Shown here: in pieces, positions 22,508 through 34,213 of the stretch
How positions within the stretch are numbered: position 1 is the first letter of the stretch
How the letters are laid out: every line of letters begins with the position of its first letter
Source: Sciurus carolinensis
Lineage: Eukaryota; Chordata; Mammalia; Rodentia; Sciuridae
DNA: 64,000 nucleotides
Assembly (NCBI RefSeq): GCF_902686445.1
Contig: NC_062232.1
Coordinates: 94,164,932-94,228,931 of the forward strand
Direction of reading: 5' to 3'
The notes under the pieces: generated by a model
Seen by the model: the letters and a program-made list of their open reading frames with translations, nothing else
The model's database searches: none
What the model was told of the DNA's origin: nothing
Translations under genes and position numbers: made by a program

Positions 22508-24118
22508 TGACAAGACAGCAAACTAGGAAATACCAGGTCTTCAGCACCCTGCCACCATAAAAACAGTTTTTTAAAAAAGCAAAACAAACAAAAACCATAG
22601 AAGCCTAGTAAAATAACATTCTAGAGAATCTAGGAATACATCAAAATTCTACAGCAACTGAGTGAACCCTAATCACAATAAACCACATTTGAAACAGGAC
22701 ATTTTCTGGCACTTTTATTTGCCCTTGCCTTATCTCCTCCTTGGAGTAGTGAGGCATGTTTGGGAGGGAATGGCCCAATTCAATTCCTTATTCTTTCCCT
22801 TGGACAAGAAGGAGCAGAGTAGAATTTATTTTCAGTGTTCTAAGTGTCTTTGGGTATCTGAGGGATTGGCTTCTGTCTCATCTGACTGAGTTCATATGAG
22901 GAAAAGGTATCATAGTTTGGATCTAAGGCTGAGAAAAGAAGCAAAAGTCAGTGTCAAGCACTATGTTGTGCATAAACTGCCAGAGTCTCCAAATCTGTCA
23001 TCTGGGACAAGAGATTATGGGCATAGGAATACATTAGACTTTTTAGAGTACAAAGAAGAAGGTAGAGTGAGACTGTTTTAGAAATTAGGATATTTAAAAT
23101 CAGCCATGTATATAAAAGAATTTTTTTTTAATGCCAGGCCCAGAAAGGAACTCAGAAGAACTTAAGCTTTCACCCTGAGCTTATCCCAATACTTAGAATA
23201 CACCCTGCTGATAATTAGTAAAAATCTTCCTCACCAGTCTGAAGAAAAATGAAAGAATTGTCTGTTTTTCAATTACAAAACTTTTAACAAAATAGCACAA
23301 GGCATCCAAAGAAATAGGCCCATTAAAAGGTACAAATAAATCTCCAGAAGACATCCCTGAAGAAACACAGGCATTGGAATTACTACACAAAGTCTTCAAA
23401 ATGACTCTTAAATATGCTCAAAGAGCTAAAGGAAAACATATAATTTAGAAACCGGAGGGAACAATATCTAAGCAAAATAAAAATATTGACAGAATGGGTA
23501 AGTGATGTAGTTCAGTGGTAGAGCACTTGCTTAGCATGCACAAGATCCTGGGTTCAATCCTAAGCACGACGAAAAAGAAAGAATGTTGATAGAGATAGAA
23601 ACTATAAGAACTAATAAGAAATTCTCTTATCAATTGACAAATACATAAGAGGGTTTTAACATCAGACATGAACTGGAGGAAGAAATGATAAGTAGACTTG
23701 AAGATAGGTCATTTGAAATTATTGAGACTGAGGAACGAAAAGAAAATTCAGAATAACTGAGTCTAAAAGACATGAGAAATCATCAAATATAATGCATATG
23801 CATTATGCATTCCATATCTGCATTATGAAAATTTTAGAAGAAAAATAGAAAAAGAAAGGGTCAGAGAATATTTGAAGAAATAATAGCCAAAATATTCCTA
23901 AATGTAAAAAAAGGTATGGTTCTACAAATCCAAGAACCAAGATCTGAATGAACTCCAAGTAGAATAAATCCAAAACAGATACACTTTAAAGCATTATATC
24001 AAAATTTCCAGAAACCAAAAACAGGAAACATTGAGAGCATCAAGAGAAAAAGCATTGCATACAAGTGATCCTCAATAAGACCAAAAATGGCACATTCTTG
24101 AAAACCACACAAAGCCAT
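22508..24118 (+). mobile_element. Ancient L1, 5'UTR and ORF1 part
   Basis: Starts with the L1 5'-end-like block GACAAGACAGCAAACTAGGA and CAGCACCCTGCCACCATAAA. It then passes through a 5'UTR-like region to an ORF1-like coiled-coil and RRM region ('GAACTGGAGGAAGAAATGAT', 'AAACATTGAGAGCATCAAGA'). Frames are broken. The element seems to resume as ORF2 endonuclease sequence at 31513-32360, with the intervening 7 kb made of later insertions. An ID SINE lies inside at 23495-23580. Confidence 0.6.
23495..23580 (+). mobile_element. ID SINE
   Basis: GGTAAGTGATGTAGTTCAGT, GGTAGAGCACTTGCTTAGCA and GGGTTCAATCCTAAGCAC are the ID body with recognisable A and B boxes, followed by a short GA-rich A tail. It lies in the ancient L1 ORF1 region. 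Confidence 0.85.
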
Positions 24119-24342
24119 GATCCAGGCACAGTGGTGCACTCCTGTAATCGCAGCAACTCAGGAGGCTGAGGCAGGAGGATCACAAGTTCAAAGGCAGCCT
24201 CAGCAACTTAGTGAGACTAAGCAACTCAGTGAGACCCTGTCTCAAAATTTTTAAAAAAAATTTAAAAGGGTTGGGGATGGATGTGGCTCAGTGATTAAGT
24301 GCCCCTGGGTTCAATCCCTGGTATTAAAAAAAAAAAAAAAAA
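24119..24342 (+). mobile_element. B1-ID composite SINE
   Basis: Full length: CCAGGCACAGTGGTGCACTC, GGAGGCTGAGGCAGGAGGAT, an extended A/T-rich linker (24246-24268), ID half GGATGTGGCTCAGTGATTAA, and an 18-bp poly(A). Confidence 0.92.
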
Positions 24343-24386
24343 CCAAGTTCAGGCCTCCCTTGATCTCTTTGTCACATGTGCTTTCT
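24343..24386 (+). mobile_element. MLT1-like LTR, left part
   Basis: A short piece (CAGGCCTCCCTTGATCTCTT then the target repeat) that continues in the same sense after the inserted L1 at 31333. Together the two parts resemble an MLT1/MaLR LTR 3' half. Attribution of this short left part depends on that join. Confidence 0.45.
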
Positions 24387-24659
24387 ATTTTGTAATTTGT
24401 TCTAGTTATGCATTATAGTAGAATATATCTTGACATATTTTGCATATGGTATAGCTTCTCATTTTTCTGGTTGTACATGATGTAGAATTACATTGGTTGT
24501 GTAATCACATATGCACATAGGAAAGTAATATCCAATTCATTCTATTGTCTTTCCTATTCCCATCCTCCCTCCCTTCCCTTCATTCCCATTGTCTAATCCA
24601 AAGTATTTCTATTCTTCCCTAACCTCCCTCTTATTATTATCATCCACATATCAGAGAAA

Positions 24660-25331
24660 ACATTTGGTCTTTGGCTTTTTGGAATTGGTTTAGCATGATA
24701 CTCTCCAGCTCTATCCATTTACCAGCAAATGCCAGAATTTCATTCTTTAAAATTGAGTAATATTCCATTGTGTATATATACCACATTTTCATCATCCATT
24801 AATCTGTTGAATGGCACCTAGGTTGGTTCCATAGTTTGGCTATTATGAATCGAGCTGCTATAAACATTGATGTGACTCCACCACTGTAGTATGCTGATTT
24901 TAAGTTCTTTGGGTATAAACCAAGGAGAGGGATAGCTGGGTCAAATGGTGGTTTCATTCCAAGTTGTCTGAGAAATCTCCATACTGCTTTCCATAGTGGT
25001 TGCACCAATTTGCATTCCCACCAGCAGTGTATGAGTGTACATTTTTCCCCACATCCTCACCAACAACTTTTGTTGTTTGTATTCTTAATAATTGCCATTC
25101 TGACCAGAGTGAGGTGAAATCTCAGAATAGCTTTAATTTGCATTTCTCTAATTGCTAGAGATATTGAACATTTTATCATATATTTTTTGACCAATCCTAT
25201 TTCTTCTTCTGTGAAGTGTCTACTCAGTTCCTTAACCCATTTACCGATTGAGTTATTTTCTCTTTCTTTCTTTCTTTCTTTCTTTCTCTTTCTTTCTTCC
25301 TTCCTTCCTTCCTTCCTTCCTTCCTTCCTTC

Positions 25332-25390
<59 letters not shown>

Positions 25391-25401
25391 TTCTTTCTTT
25401 C

Positions 25402-25442
<41 letters not shown>

Positions 25443-28400
25443 CTTTTTTTGTGGTGTTAAGTTCTTTGAGTTCTTTATGTATCCTGGATATTAATGTTCT
25501 GAAGGGCAGGTGGCAAAGATTTTCTCCCATTCTGCAGGCTCTCTCCTCACATTCTTGATTGTTTCCTTTGCTGTGAAGAAACTTTTTAGTTTGATTCCAC
25601 CCCGTTTATTGATTCTTAATTGTACTTCTTGAGTTTTAAGAGTCTTGTTAAGGAAGTTACTTCCTAAGCCAACATGATGTAGATTTGGTCTTGTTTTTCT
25701 TCTATTAGGCACAGGGTCTTTGTTCTAGTGCTTAAGTCTTTGATCCACTTTGAGTTTAGTTTTATGCAGGGTGAGAGATAGGGGTTTAATTTCCTTTTGC
25801 TGCACATGGATTTCCAGCTTTTCCAGCACCATTTGTTGAAGAAGCTATCTTTTCTCCAATGTATGTTTTTGGTGCCTTTGTCTAGTATGAGAGAACCATA
25901 TTTATGTGAGTTTGTCTCTGTGTCTTCTATTCTATACATGTCTGTTTTGGTGCCAATACCATGCCATTTTTGTTACTATAGCTCTGTAGTATAATTCAAG
26001 CTCTGGTATTATGATGCCTCCTGCTTCACTATTCATGCTAAGTATTGCTTTGACTATTCTGGGTCTCTTATTTTTCCAAATGAATTTCATGACTGCTTTT
26101 ACTATTTCTATGAAGAATGTCACTGGGATTTTAATAGGAATTGCATTAAATCAGTATAATGCTTTTGGTAGTATGACCATTTCAACAATGTTAATTCTGT
26201 CTATGAAGATCATGAGAGATCTTTCCATCTTCTAAGGTTTTCTTTAATTTCTTCCTTTAGTGTTCTGTAGTTCTCATTGTAGAGGTCTTTCACCTCTTTT
26301 CTTAGGTAGATTCCCAAATATTTTTTTGAAGCTATGTTGACTGGGATAGTTTTCTTAATTTCTCCTTCAGTAGATTCATCACTATATAGGAACATATTTG
26401 ATTTATGGGTATTAATTTTATATCCTGCTATTTTACTGAATTCACTTATTAGTTCTAGAAGTTTTCTGGTGGAATTTTTTGATGTTCTAAATACAGAATC
26501 ATGACATCGGCAAAGAGTAATAGTTTGAGTTCTTCTTTTCCTATTGGTATCCCTTTACTATCTTCTAATTGCTCTGGATAGAGTTTCAAGGACAATGTTG
26601 AATAAAAGTGGTGAAAGAGAGCATCCTGTTCCAGATTTTAGAGGAAACATTTTCAATTTTTCTCCATTTAGAATGATTTCAGTCTTGGGTTTAGCATAGA
26701 TAGCTTTTAAAATGTTGAGGTATGTTCCTACCATCCTTAGTTTTTCTAGTGTTTTAAACATGAAGGAGTGTTATATTTTGTTAAATGCTTTCTCTGTATC
26801 TATTGAGATGATCATATGATTCTTGTCTTTAAGTCTATTGATGTGACAAATTATGTTTGTTGATTTCCATATATTGAACCAACCTCGTATCCCTGGGATG
26901 AACCCCACTTGATCATGGTGCACTATCTTTTTAATATTTTTTGTATGTAATTTGTCAGAATTTTTTGAGAATTTTGCATTTAGGTTCATCAGGGATATTG
27001 GTCTGAAGTTTTCTTTCATTGATGTATCTTTATCTGGTTTTGGTATGAGGGTGATACTAGCTTCATAGAATGAGTTTGGAAGGGTTCCCTCCTTTTCTAG
27101 TTCATGGAATAGTTTGAGGAATATTGGTATTAGTTCTTCTTTGAAGGTCTTATAGAACTCAACTGAGAATCTGTCTGGTCATGGGTTTTTCATAGTTGGT
27201 AGGCTTTTGATGGCATTTTCTATTTCATTGCTTGAAATCGATCTGTTTATATTGTGTATATATCCTCATGATTCAGTTTGGGTAGGTCATATGTCTCTAG
27301 AAACTTGTTGATGTCTTCATGATTTTCTATTTTATTGGAATATGAATGTTCAGAATAGTTTCTGATTATCGTCTGTTTTTCAGTTTGTCGTGATATTTCC
27401 TTTTTCATCACAAATTTTAGCAATTTGAGTTTTCTCTCTCTGTTAGTGTACCTAAGGGTTTATCAATTTTATTTTTTCAAAGAATCAATTTTTTTAATCA
27501 CTTTTTAAAATTGTTTCTTTTGTCTTAATTTCATTGATTTCAACTCTGATTTTAATCATTTCCTGTCTTCTGCTTTTGGTGTTGATTTGTTCTTTTTCTA
27601 GGGTTTTGAGATATAATGTTAGATCATTTATTTGCTGACTTTTTATTCTTTTAATGAATGAACTTAATACAATGACCTTTTCTCTTAGAACTGCCTTCAT
27701 AGTGTCCCAGAGATTTTGATATGTTGTGTTGCTATTCTCATTTATTCTAAGTACTGTTTTATTTCCTCCCTGATGTCTTCTGTTATCCATGTGTCTTTCA
27801 ATAGCATGTTATTAGTCTCCAGGTGTTAGAGTAGCTTCTAGTTTTTATTTTATTGTTGATTTCTAATTTCGTTACATTATGATCTGATAGAATACAGGGT
27901 AGTACTTCTATTATTATTTTTATTGTATTTGCTGAGAGTTTCTTTGTGGCATAAGATATGGTCTATTTTAGAGAATGATCCATGTGCTGCTGAGAAGAAA
28001 CTATATTCACTCATTGATGAATGAAATACTCCATAAATGTCTATTAAGTCTAAATTATTGATTGTATTATTTAGTTCTACAGTTTCTTTGTTTGGTTTTT
28101 CTTTGGAAGATCTATCCAGTAGTGAGAGAGGTGTGTCAGAGTCATCCAGTATTATTATGTTTCAGTCTCTTTGATTCTTGAAATTTAGAAGATTTTGTTG
28201 ATGTATGTTAATGCTGCATTGTTTGGAGCATAAATATTCATGTTTGTTATGTCTTGTTGATTCCTTTAAGCAGTATGAAATGTCCCTCTTTGTCCCTTCT
28301 GATTAACTTTGGCTTAAAGTCCACTTTATCTGATATGAGGATGGAAACCCCTGCTTGTTTATGTGACCCATGTGAGTGATGTGGTTTTTTCCCATCCTTT

Positions 28401-28565
28401 CTCCTTCTGTTTGTGGGTGTCTTTGTTTATGAGGTGAGTCTCTTGGATACAGCATATTTTTGAGTGTTTTTAATACAATCCTCCAGTCTATGTCTTTTGA
28501 TTGATGAATTTAGGTCATTAAACATTCAAGGTTATTAGTGAGATATGATTTGTATTCCCAGTCAT
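24660..28565 (-). pseudogene. L1 ORF2 (EN-RT) pseudogene, older copy
   Basis: Fragments in several frames match the L1 ORF2 order. The endonuclease region lies about 27850-28565, with the start ATG at 28563-28565 by comparison with the other copy. The connector (IKRIKSQQINDLTLYLKTLE) is at 27494-27790. RT motif A is degenerate ([11 protein letters not shown], 26771-27019) and the next RT block ([16 protein letters not shown]) has lost residues (26558-26761). The thumb and C-terminal cysteine region lie at 24799-26123. Many frameshifts and the microsatellite at 25255-25450 make it non-functional. Confidence 0.85.
25255..25450. repeat. (CTTT)n/(CCTT)n/(CT)n polypyrimidine microsatellite
   Basis: About 195 bp of almost pure pyrimidine on plus: CTTT units, then nine or more CCTT units, then a long CTTT array, a CT block and CTTT again. 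It lies inside the L1 ORF2 remnant. Long open frames through it (poly-Phe/Leu/Ser on plus, Lys/Glu/Arg on minus) are composition artefacts. Confidence 0.97.
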
Positions 28566-28619
28566 TTTGGTTTATTTCTGGTTTTTAATTTGAATTAGTT
28601 TCTCCTTTGATTTACTATT

Positions 28620-29600
28620 ACTTTAGTGTAGTTCCTCCCTGTACTGGTTTTCACTTCTTTAAATCTTCATGGTATATTTGGTGAGAATGTTCTCTAGTGC
28701 AGGCTTTCTAGTTGTGAATTCTTGTAACATTTGTTTAAACCATTAAAACATTAAAACCATGAAAGGTTTTAATTTCATTGTCAATTCTGAAGCTAAATTT
28801 TACTGGATATAGTATTCTTGGTTGGCATCCATTTTCTTTCAGAACTTAGTATATATTATTCCATGACCTTCTAGCTTTGAGGGTCTGGGTTGAGAAATCA
28901 GCTGAGATCCAAATTGGTTTCCCCCTAATGTAATCTGACATTTTTCTCCAGCAGTCTTTAAAATTCTATCCTTACTGTGTATGTTAGGCATTTTCATAAT
29001 AATGTGCCTTGGTGTGGGTCTGTTGTAATTTTGTACAATTGAGGTCTTGTAAGCCTCCTGTATTTGACTTCACATTTCATTCTTAGGTTTGAGAAATTTT
29101 CTGATATTATTTTATTGAAGATTGTGCATTCCTTTGGTTTGTATCTCCATGACCTCATCTATCCTGATAAACCTTAAATTTGTTCTTTTCATGTTATCCC
29201 ACATTTCTTGGAATTTCTTTTCATGGTCTGTTAACATCTTCTCTCTATAGTCATTTTTATTTTCAAGACTGTATATTTTGTCTTTGTTGTCCAAAATTCT
29301 GTCTTACAAGTGATCTAGTCTCTTGGTGATACTTTCCACTGAATTTTTCATTTGATTGATTCCTTTATTTAAAGGATTTCTGCTTGATTTCTTTTTAAAA
29401 ATTTCTATCTCTTTATTGATGTGATCTTTCACATCCTGAATTTTTATCTCTGATTTCAGTACCTACATTGTCCTTTACGTCACCAATTTGTTTAACTACA
29501 TATATTCTGAACTCCTTCTCTGACATTTCTTCTACTGTGATATCCATGGATTTTATTATTGGAGCATCTTGGTTTGTTTGAGGGTGATTCGTTCCCTTGT
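28620..29600 (-). pseudogene. L1 ORF1 pseudogene, older copy
   Basis: Contains the ORF1p coiled coil and start of the RRM: 29112-29294 encodes SLENKNDYREKMLTDHEKKF then MWDNMKRTNLRFIRI. The C-terminal domain is recognisable at the DNA level against 38058-38600 but is out of frame. Multiple stops and indels. Ends are set by alignment to the copy at 38058-39104. Confidence 0.75.
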
Positions 29601-31332
29601 TTTTTCATGCTTTTTGTGTGTCTACCCACATAGCAGTGTGGATCTGAGGCAGTAAAGTTTTTCCCCTATAGATTTATAGTGTCCCTGAATGTTTCCATTA
29701 CCTTATCTTTAAGGGGGAGACAAATAGTAACAACAACCAATGCAAACAATTATACAGCCTTAAGCCAAATAGCTCCTACTAAGAAGTCTACAGTTTTGTC
29801 ACAATAAACAAAAATGATGTGTTCAGTTATTGCCTACAATATAAAGAGTAAGTTTACAAAAGTGTTTACAATTTCAAATGGTGGACAGAGTGAGAACAAG
29901 TGGTGTAGGATGTGATATTTATTCAGAAGGAGGAGAGAAGATAGAAGTATAAGATTATAGTAAGAGTAAAAGAAGGAATAGTAGTGTTGGCTGTTAGCAG
30001 GAGAAAAGAGAGAAAGAGAATCAATGGAAACAGATAAGTGAGAGGAAAATATATATAAAATTTTTAAAAATTTAAAATTAAAGACAGAAAGGAAAAAGTA
30101 AAAAGAATACAAAAGTGGATTATACTATTCAGACATCTCAGTCCTCAATAAACTAATGCATGAAAATAATTGGTTTCCAAAATGATAGAACTGTGAGAGA
30201 AAAAAGAGAAAGAAAGGGAAAAAAAGATCTTGATGAAAAATTGGACAATTTTTTGTGTTAGAGTTCAAACTTTTCTCGGCTTTCCTTCTCAGCAGTTAGA
30301 TGGGGTTGTCTGCAGTTTGATGCTTGCTCCAACCCCAGGGTGGGTGGTGTCGCTAATGTGAGAAGGTTAATCCTGGAGATGGAACTCCTGGAGGCAGAGT
30401 ATAGGCTTATGTGTGCTCCAGTCTCTTCACTTGGTGCCAATTAGTCAACAGACTTTAAGTCAGTGCACCTCCAGGGCTCAGCAATTGCTGGTCCGCACTG
30501 GAAAACTGCACTCCAAAAATCTCCTTTAGTTCCAATCATGTGGTATAGGAGCCTGTTCTTTGCCCACTATGTTGCCTGCAGGTTCCAAGATTCCTTGTCT
30601 CTGATTCAGTTTCCAAACTCAATCTCTCCCACCCTTTCCCTTTCCAATTCCTGATCAGGCATTTATCTCCCAGCAGGTCCTGTAAGTGACTGGATTGGAA
30701 TGGGAGGAGGAAGCCAGTTGAGTTTCATGACCAATATTCCCCTGTATAAACCTCTTTCCCCATGCTTGATTTTCTCTTGGTCACTTAGGCACATTCTCTG
30801 TCATGCAGCATGAATTTTCCCAGCTTATTTTTTGAGTCAGACCCGGGTATGCCAGAAATCAGCTCCTGCAACAGTTGGCCCCCACACTGTGGCTGCAAAA
30901 TGATCCCTTCCTCTGTCTTCTGCATGCCACAGAGAGAGATGGTGGCTTTTTCCCATACAAGGATATCGTGCAGTTTAGCTTAGTGTTTATTCAGGCAGTG
31001 ACTCTGATTTCTAAATTTTCCATATAGTCCTCCCAAGAATGGAGTTTCCTTTGATTCCCTTATTGCTTTACTGCATTCATGGAGCTACCATTCTGGCTTG
31101 TGTCTCCAGCCGCTGCCATGACTCTGCAGCTGGGGATTTTCTTTTCCTTATTATATTCAATCTCCTGACTCCCTGATCTGTTTTGAGTGTCTAGTATTAA
31201 ATTCCAATAAAGTCCCCTTAATTCTTGTTCATTCACCTACCTTGCTCAAAAGTTACCTACCTGCTTTTCATGGTTTCATGCCACTGAACCACCAGGGAAG
31301 TGACCTCTCTATTCCGCCACCTTCCCAGAACC
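29601..31332 (-). other. L1 5'UTR, older copy
   Basis: About 1.7 kb upstream of ORF1 and bounded by the target-site duplication. The ORF1-proximal part (29650-30240) is purine-rich on plus and the distal part (30260-31332) is less AT-rich. The terminal CCGCCACC on plus (31314-31321) is a diverged version of the YY1-like site seen in the younger L1. I see no tandem promoter units here, unlike the copy at 39.1-39.76 kb. Confidence 0.7.
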
Positions 31333-31512
31333 TCACATGTGCTTTCTTGTACTTCCACCTCCTGACATGAAATGATATAGCAAAAAGGCCTTCATTAGAA
31401 GTAGGTCCCTCAAACTTGGATTTTCCAGCCTCTAAAACTATAAGAAATAAATATCTTTTCTTTATGAATCACCCACTCTCTGGTATTCTCTTATAGCAGC
31501 ACAAAATAGACT
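31333..31512 (+). mobile_element. MLT1-like LTR, right part
   Basis: GGATTTTCCAGCCTCTAAAA, CTATAAGAAATAAATATC and TTCTCTTATAGCAGCACAAA follow the classic MLT1/MaLR 3' end (splice-like CCAGCCTCC-type block, AATAAA signal, TATGGCAGC-type block). Its 5' side was separated by the L1 at 24387-31332. Confidence 0.7.
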
Positions 31513-32360
31513 AAGAAATGTTGAAAAAGATGCTTCGCACAAATACTAACCAAAACAGAGCAGAAATGACTATATGCATATCAGACAAAATACACTTTAA
31601 ATGAAAACTCCCATGAAACACAAAGGAGAACATTATATTTTGATTAAAGATTTAATTTACCAAGAAGATAAAATAATTATAAACATATATGCACTGAATA
31701 TATCAGGTCCTAAAAGTAAGAAGCAATTGTTCACAGAATTTAAGAGAGACCAGATACCTCAACAGCAACTAGAATTGGAAACTTCAATATTTCACATTTA
31801 GTAATGGGTAGAACAACCAGACAGAAGACTGATTAAGAAATATAAGACTGAACAACCTACAGACCAATTGGACCCAAAAGACACATACCAAACACTCCAT
31901 CTAAAACTAGCACAATACACCAGTGCACTGGGAAAATTCTCCAGGATAGACAATATGACAGGCCCAAATCAAGTCTAAATACATTTTAAAAGGTTGAAAT
32001 CATAGACAGTATATTTTTAAATCACAATGCAGTGAAACAGGCAATCTTTAGGAAAATGAAAACCCACAAATATATAGAAATTAAACAATGTACTCTTAAC
32101 CATTATGTCAGAGAAGAAATTAGAAAGGAAATCAGAAAATATTTTGAGATAGAAGAAAATGAAAATTCAATATATCAAAACTTATAGGATGCAGGAAACA
32201 TAGTTCTAAGAAGAGAACAATTAGTAGACAGTAAATTTTAAAAAGTCTCAAACAACCATACTTTACAACTTAAAAAATTATAAAAGGAAAAAGAAATTAA
32301 ACCCAAAGATAAAAGAGGAAGGAAATAATAAAGGTTGGAGCAGAAAAAAATAGAATGGAG
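31513..32360 (+). mobile_element. Ancient L1 ORF2 endonuclease region
   Basis: Plus-strand diverged L1 ORF2 sequence. TATATGCATATCAGACAAAA, 'GACAGAAGACTGATTAAG', 'TTCTCCAGGATAGACAATAT' and 'AACAATGTACTCTTAACCAT' match the endonuclease-to-connector order in old L1s. The frame is not maintained. It is probably the continuation of the element at 22508-24118, with the end of ORF1 and start of ORF2 missing. Confidence 0.65.
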
Positions 32361-32568
32361 AGCCAGGAACAGTGGCACATGCCTGTAACTCCAGTGGCTC
32401 AGGAGGCTGAGGCAGGAGGATCATGAGTTCAAAGCCAGCCTCAGCAAAAGCAAGATGCTAAGCAATTCAGTGAGACTCTGTCTCTAAATAAAATACAAAA
32501 TAGGGCTGGGGGTGTGGTTCAGTGGTTGAGTGCCCCTGAGTTCAATTCTCAGTACCCCCCCAAAAAAA
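32361..32568 (+). mobile_element. B1-ID composite SINE
   Basis: GAGCCAGGAACAGTGGCACA, GGAGGCTGAGGCAGGAGGAT, linker, ID half GGGGTGTGGTTCAGTGGTTG, and a C7A7 tail. Inserted at the end of the ancient L1 piece. Confidence 0.92.
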
Positions 32569-32579
32569 TGGGTTATTGT

Positions 32580-33850
32580 TTTCCACTCCTTTTGTTTTAA
32601 TTTATGTGAGAGGCTTGTTTTTATTTTAAACAATTACATTTTTTATAGAGAGGATATAGTTGGTTCTTGATTTTTTAAATTCATTCTGATAAACTGTGCC
32701 TTGTAAGTGGAGAATTTAGTTCACTAATATTTCATGTAGTTATTGATACACTTATATTTAGGTTTGCCATTGCAGCATTTGATTTCTGTTTCTACTCTGA
32801 ATTTTGTTCCTTTGTTCCTTGTTTCTTTTGGTCTACTTGAATTTTTTAGATATCTCTTTAAGTTATCTACTGAATATTTATCTATACTTCTTTCTTTTAT
32901 TTTTTTAGTGGTTGCACAGTCTTGAAGTTAATACATAGAAAGTCAAAAGCTTACAACCATATAGATCCATAAGACCACCCTATATGCTATAGATATTTTA
33001 TATATCACATCTACATATGTTACATAAGTTACTATGTTACATATATTACTATAAAATATCATTGTTTTGGTTTCATATAGTTACCAGTATTTTAGAAAAC
33101 TTAAGAAAATGCAGTTTTATTTACCTAAATATTTACTATTATCAATGATCTTTATCCATTTCTAAAGAACTTATTCTCTCTCATAACCATTCAATTTAAA
33201 GAACTTTTTTTTAACATTTTCTATAGTACCAATCTGATAGCAATGAATTGCCTTAGCTTTCTTTTATAATAAAATGTCTACATCTCTACTATCCTTCAAT
33301 GATATTTTCACTGTATATACAATGCTGGGTTGAGAGCCCCCACCCCCAGCACTTTAAACATGTTGTTACTCCATTTTCTTCTGTACATCATAGTTTCTGG
33401 TGAATTGTTTTCCTGAAGGTAATCTATCATTTTTCTCTGGCTATCATAAATGTTTTCATTTTCCCATTGGTTTAGGCAAGCTTGTCTTTTCCTTTCAGCT
33501 ATTGCTTGAATACCAGCAAGTGCCTCTAAAAAACTATCTAGCTTACCTCTCCATGTCTACCTTATCTTCCAGACTTTAGTGCTGTAAGACTCACTATCAT
33601 GGTACCTTCCTGATGACTTCATTTGTTTTCTAAAAAATGTTTTGCCCAGATTTTCTAATTGTTTAAAGCAAAAAGTTCTTTCTGCAACAAGTTACTCCTC
33701 CTCTACAGGAGGTGTGAATCATTATCTTTTTATTATATTCTTTATTATAAAATATTTTGATTTTTAATTTAAAATTTTTTTAGATTTTGAAATGCCTTAT
33801 TCAGATATGAATAAACTTAATTTGACTTAAGTACAATAATTGTACAATTT
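32580..33850 (-). mobile_element. Ancient L1 fragment
   Basis: Diverged minus-strand L1 ORF1/early ORF2 region. 'CATTCTGATAAACTGTGCCT', GTAGTTATTGATACACTTAT and 'TAGTTTCTGGTGAATTG' on plus resemble the complement of old L1 ORF1-ORF2 junction sequence. No open frame. Boundaries approximate. Confidence 0.55.
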
Positions 33851-33978
33851 TTATTTAGCATTTTTGAATTTTTTTAAATGATGATATTACATTTTTATTC
33901 TCTCTCCATATTACCTCCCCAATTCCAGAACTCTGACAAATAAATATGAAATTCAAGGGAGAAGACATTTCCTTTTCC

Positions 33979-34003
33979 TTTTTTTTTTTTTTTTTTTTTT
34001 TTT
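33979..34003 (-). repeat. Poly(T) 25 (poly(A) on minus)
   Basis: Pure T25 on plus, 46 bp to the left of the recognisable end of the large L1 at 34050. It could be that element's poly(A) tail or an unrelated retrotransposition tail. Confidence 0.95.
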
Positions 34004-34103
34004 GGTATATTAAGGATCCAGGTTTCAAAATATTCTCCAATTTTTTTAATCGTAAATTTACATAGGGTAATGTTGTTTGATTCATTCTGTTATTTTTTCC
34101 CTT

Positions 34104-34122
34104 CCCCCACCCCTCCCACCCC
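34104..34122 (-). promoter_or_regulatory. L1 3'UTR G-quadruplex motif
   Basis: On the L1 sense strand this is GGGGTGGGAGGGGTGGGGG, four G tracts with 1-nt loops. G-rich 3'UTR tracts are a known feature of mammalian L1s, and equivalent tracts occur at 21264-21284 and 11898-11922. Confidence 0.8.
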
Positions 34123-34213
34123 TCTTTTCCCTATATACACTCCTTCCTTCCTCCATTCTTGCCCCCCTTCCACCCCCCACTATGTGTCATCATCCACTTA
34201 TCAGTGAGATCAT

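Larger units (their letters stand above)
24387..31332 (-). mobile_element. Near full-length L1 (older), perfect 15-bp target-site duplication
   Basis: TCACATGTGCTTTCT is found at 24372-24386 and at 31333-31347. Between them is a 6.9-kb minus-strand L1: 3'UTR (24387-24660), ORF2 (about 24660-28565), ORF1 (about 28620-29600) and a long 5'UTR (about 29600-31332). The 5' end reads GGTTCTGGGAAGGTGGCGGA, an L1-type start with a degenerate YY1-like motif. Substitutions and indels break every ORF. A pyrimidine microsatellite has expanded at 25255-25450. The poly(A) side is short and decayed. Confidence 0.92.

Noticed and set aside
25255..25450. Regularly spaced repeats considered as a CRISPR-like array
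   Set aside because: Simple-sequence microsatellite with no spacers; the genome is mammalian.
25187..25558. Long open frames rich in Phe/Leu/Ser (plus) and Lys/Glu/Arg (minus)
   Set aside because: They run through the pyrimidine microsatellite at 25255-25450, where stops cannot occur, and extend only into L1 ORF2 remnant sequence.
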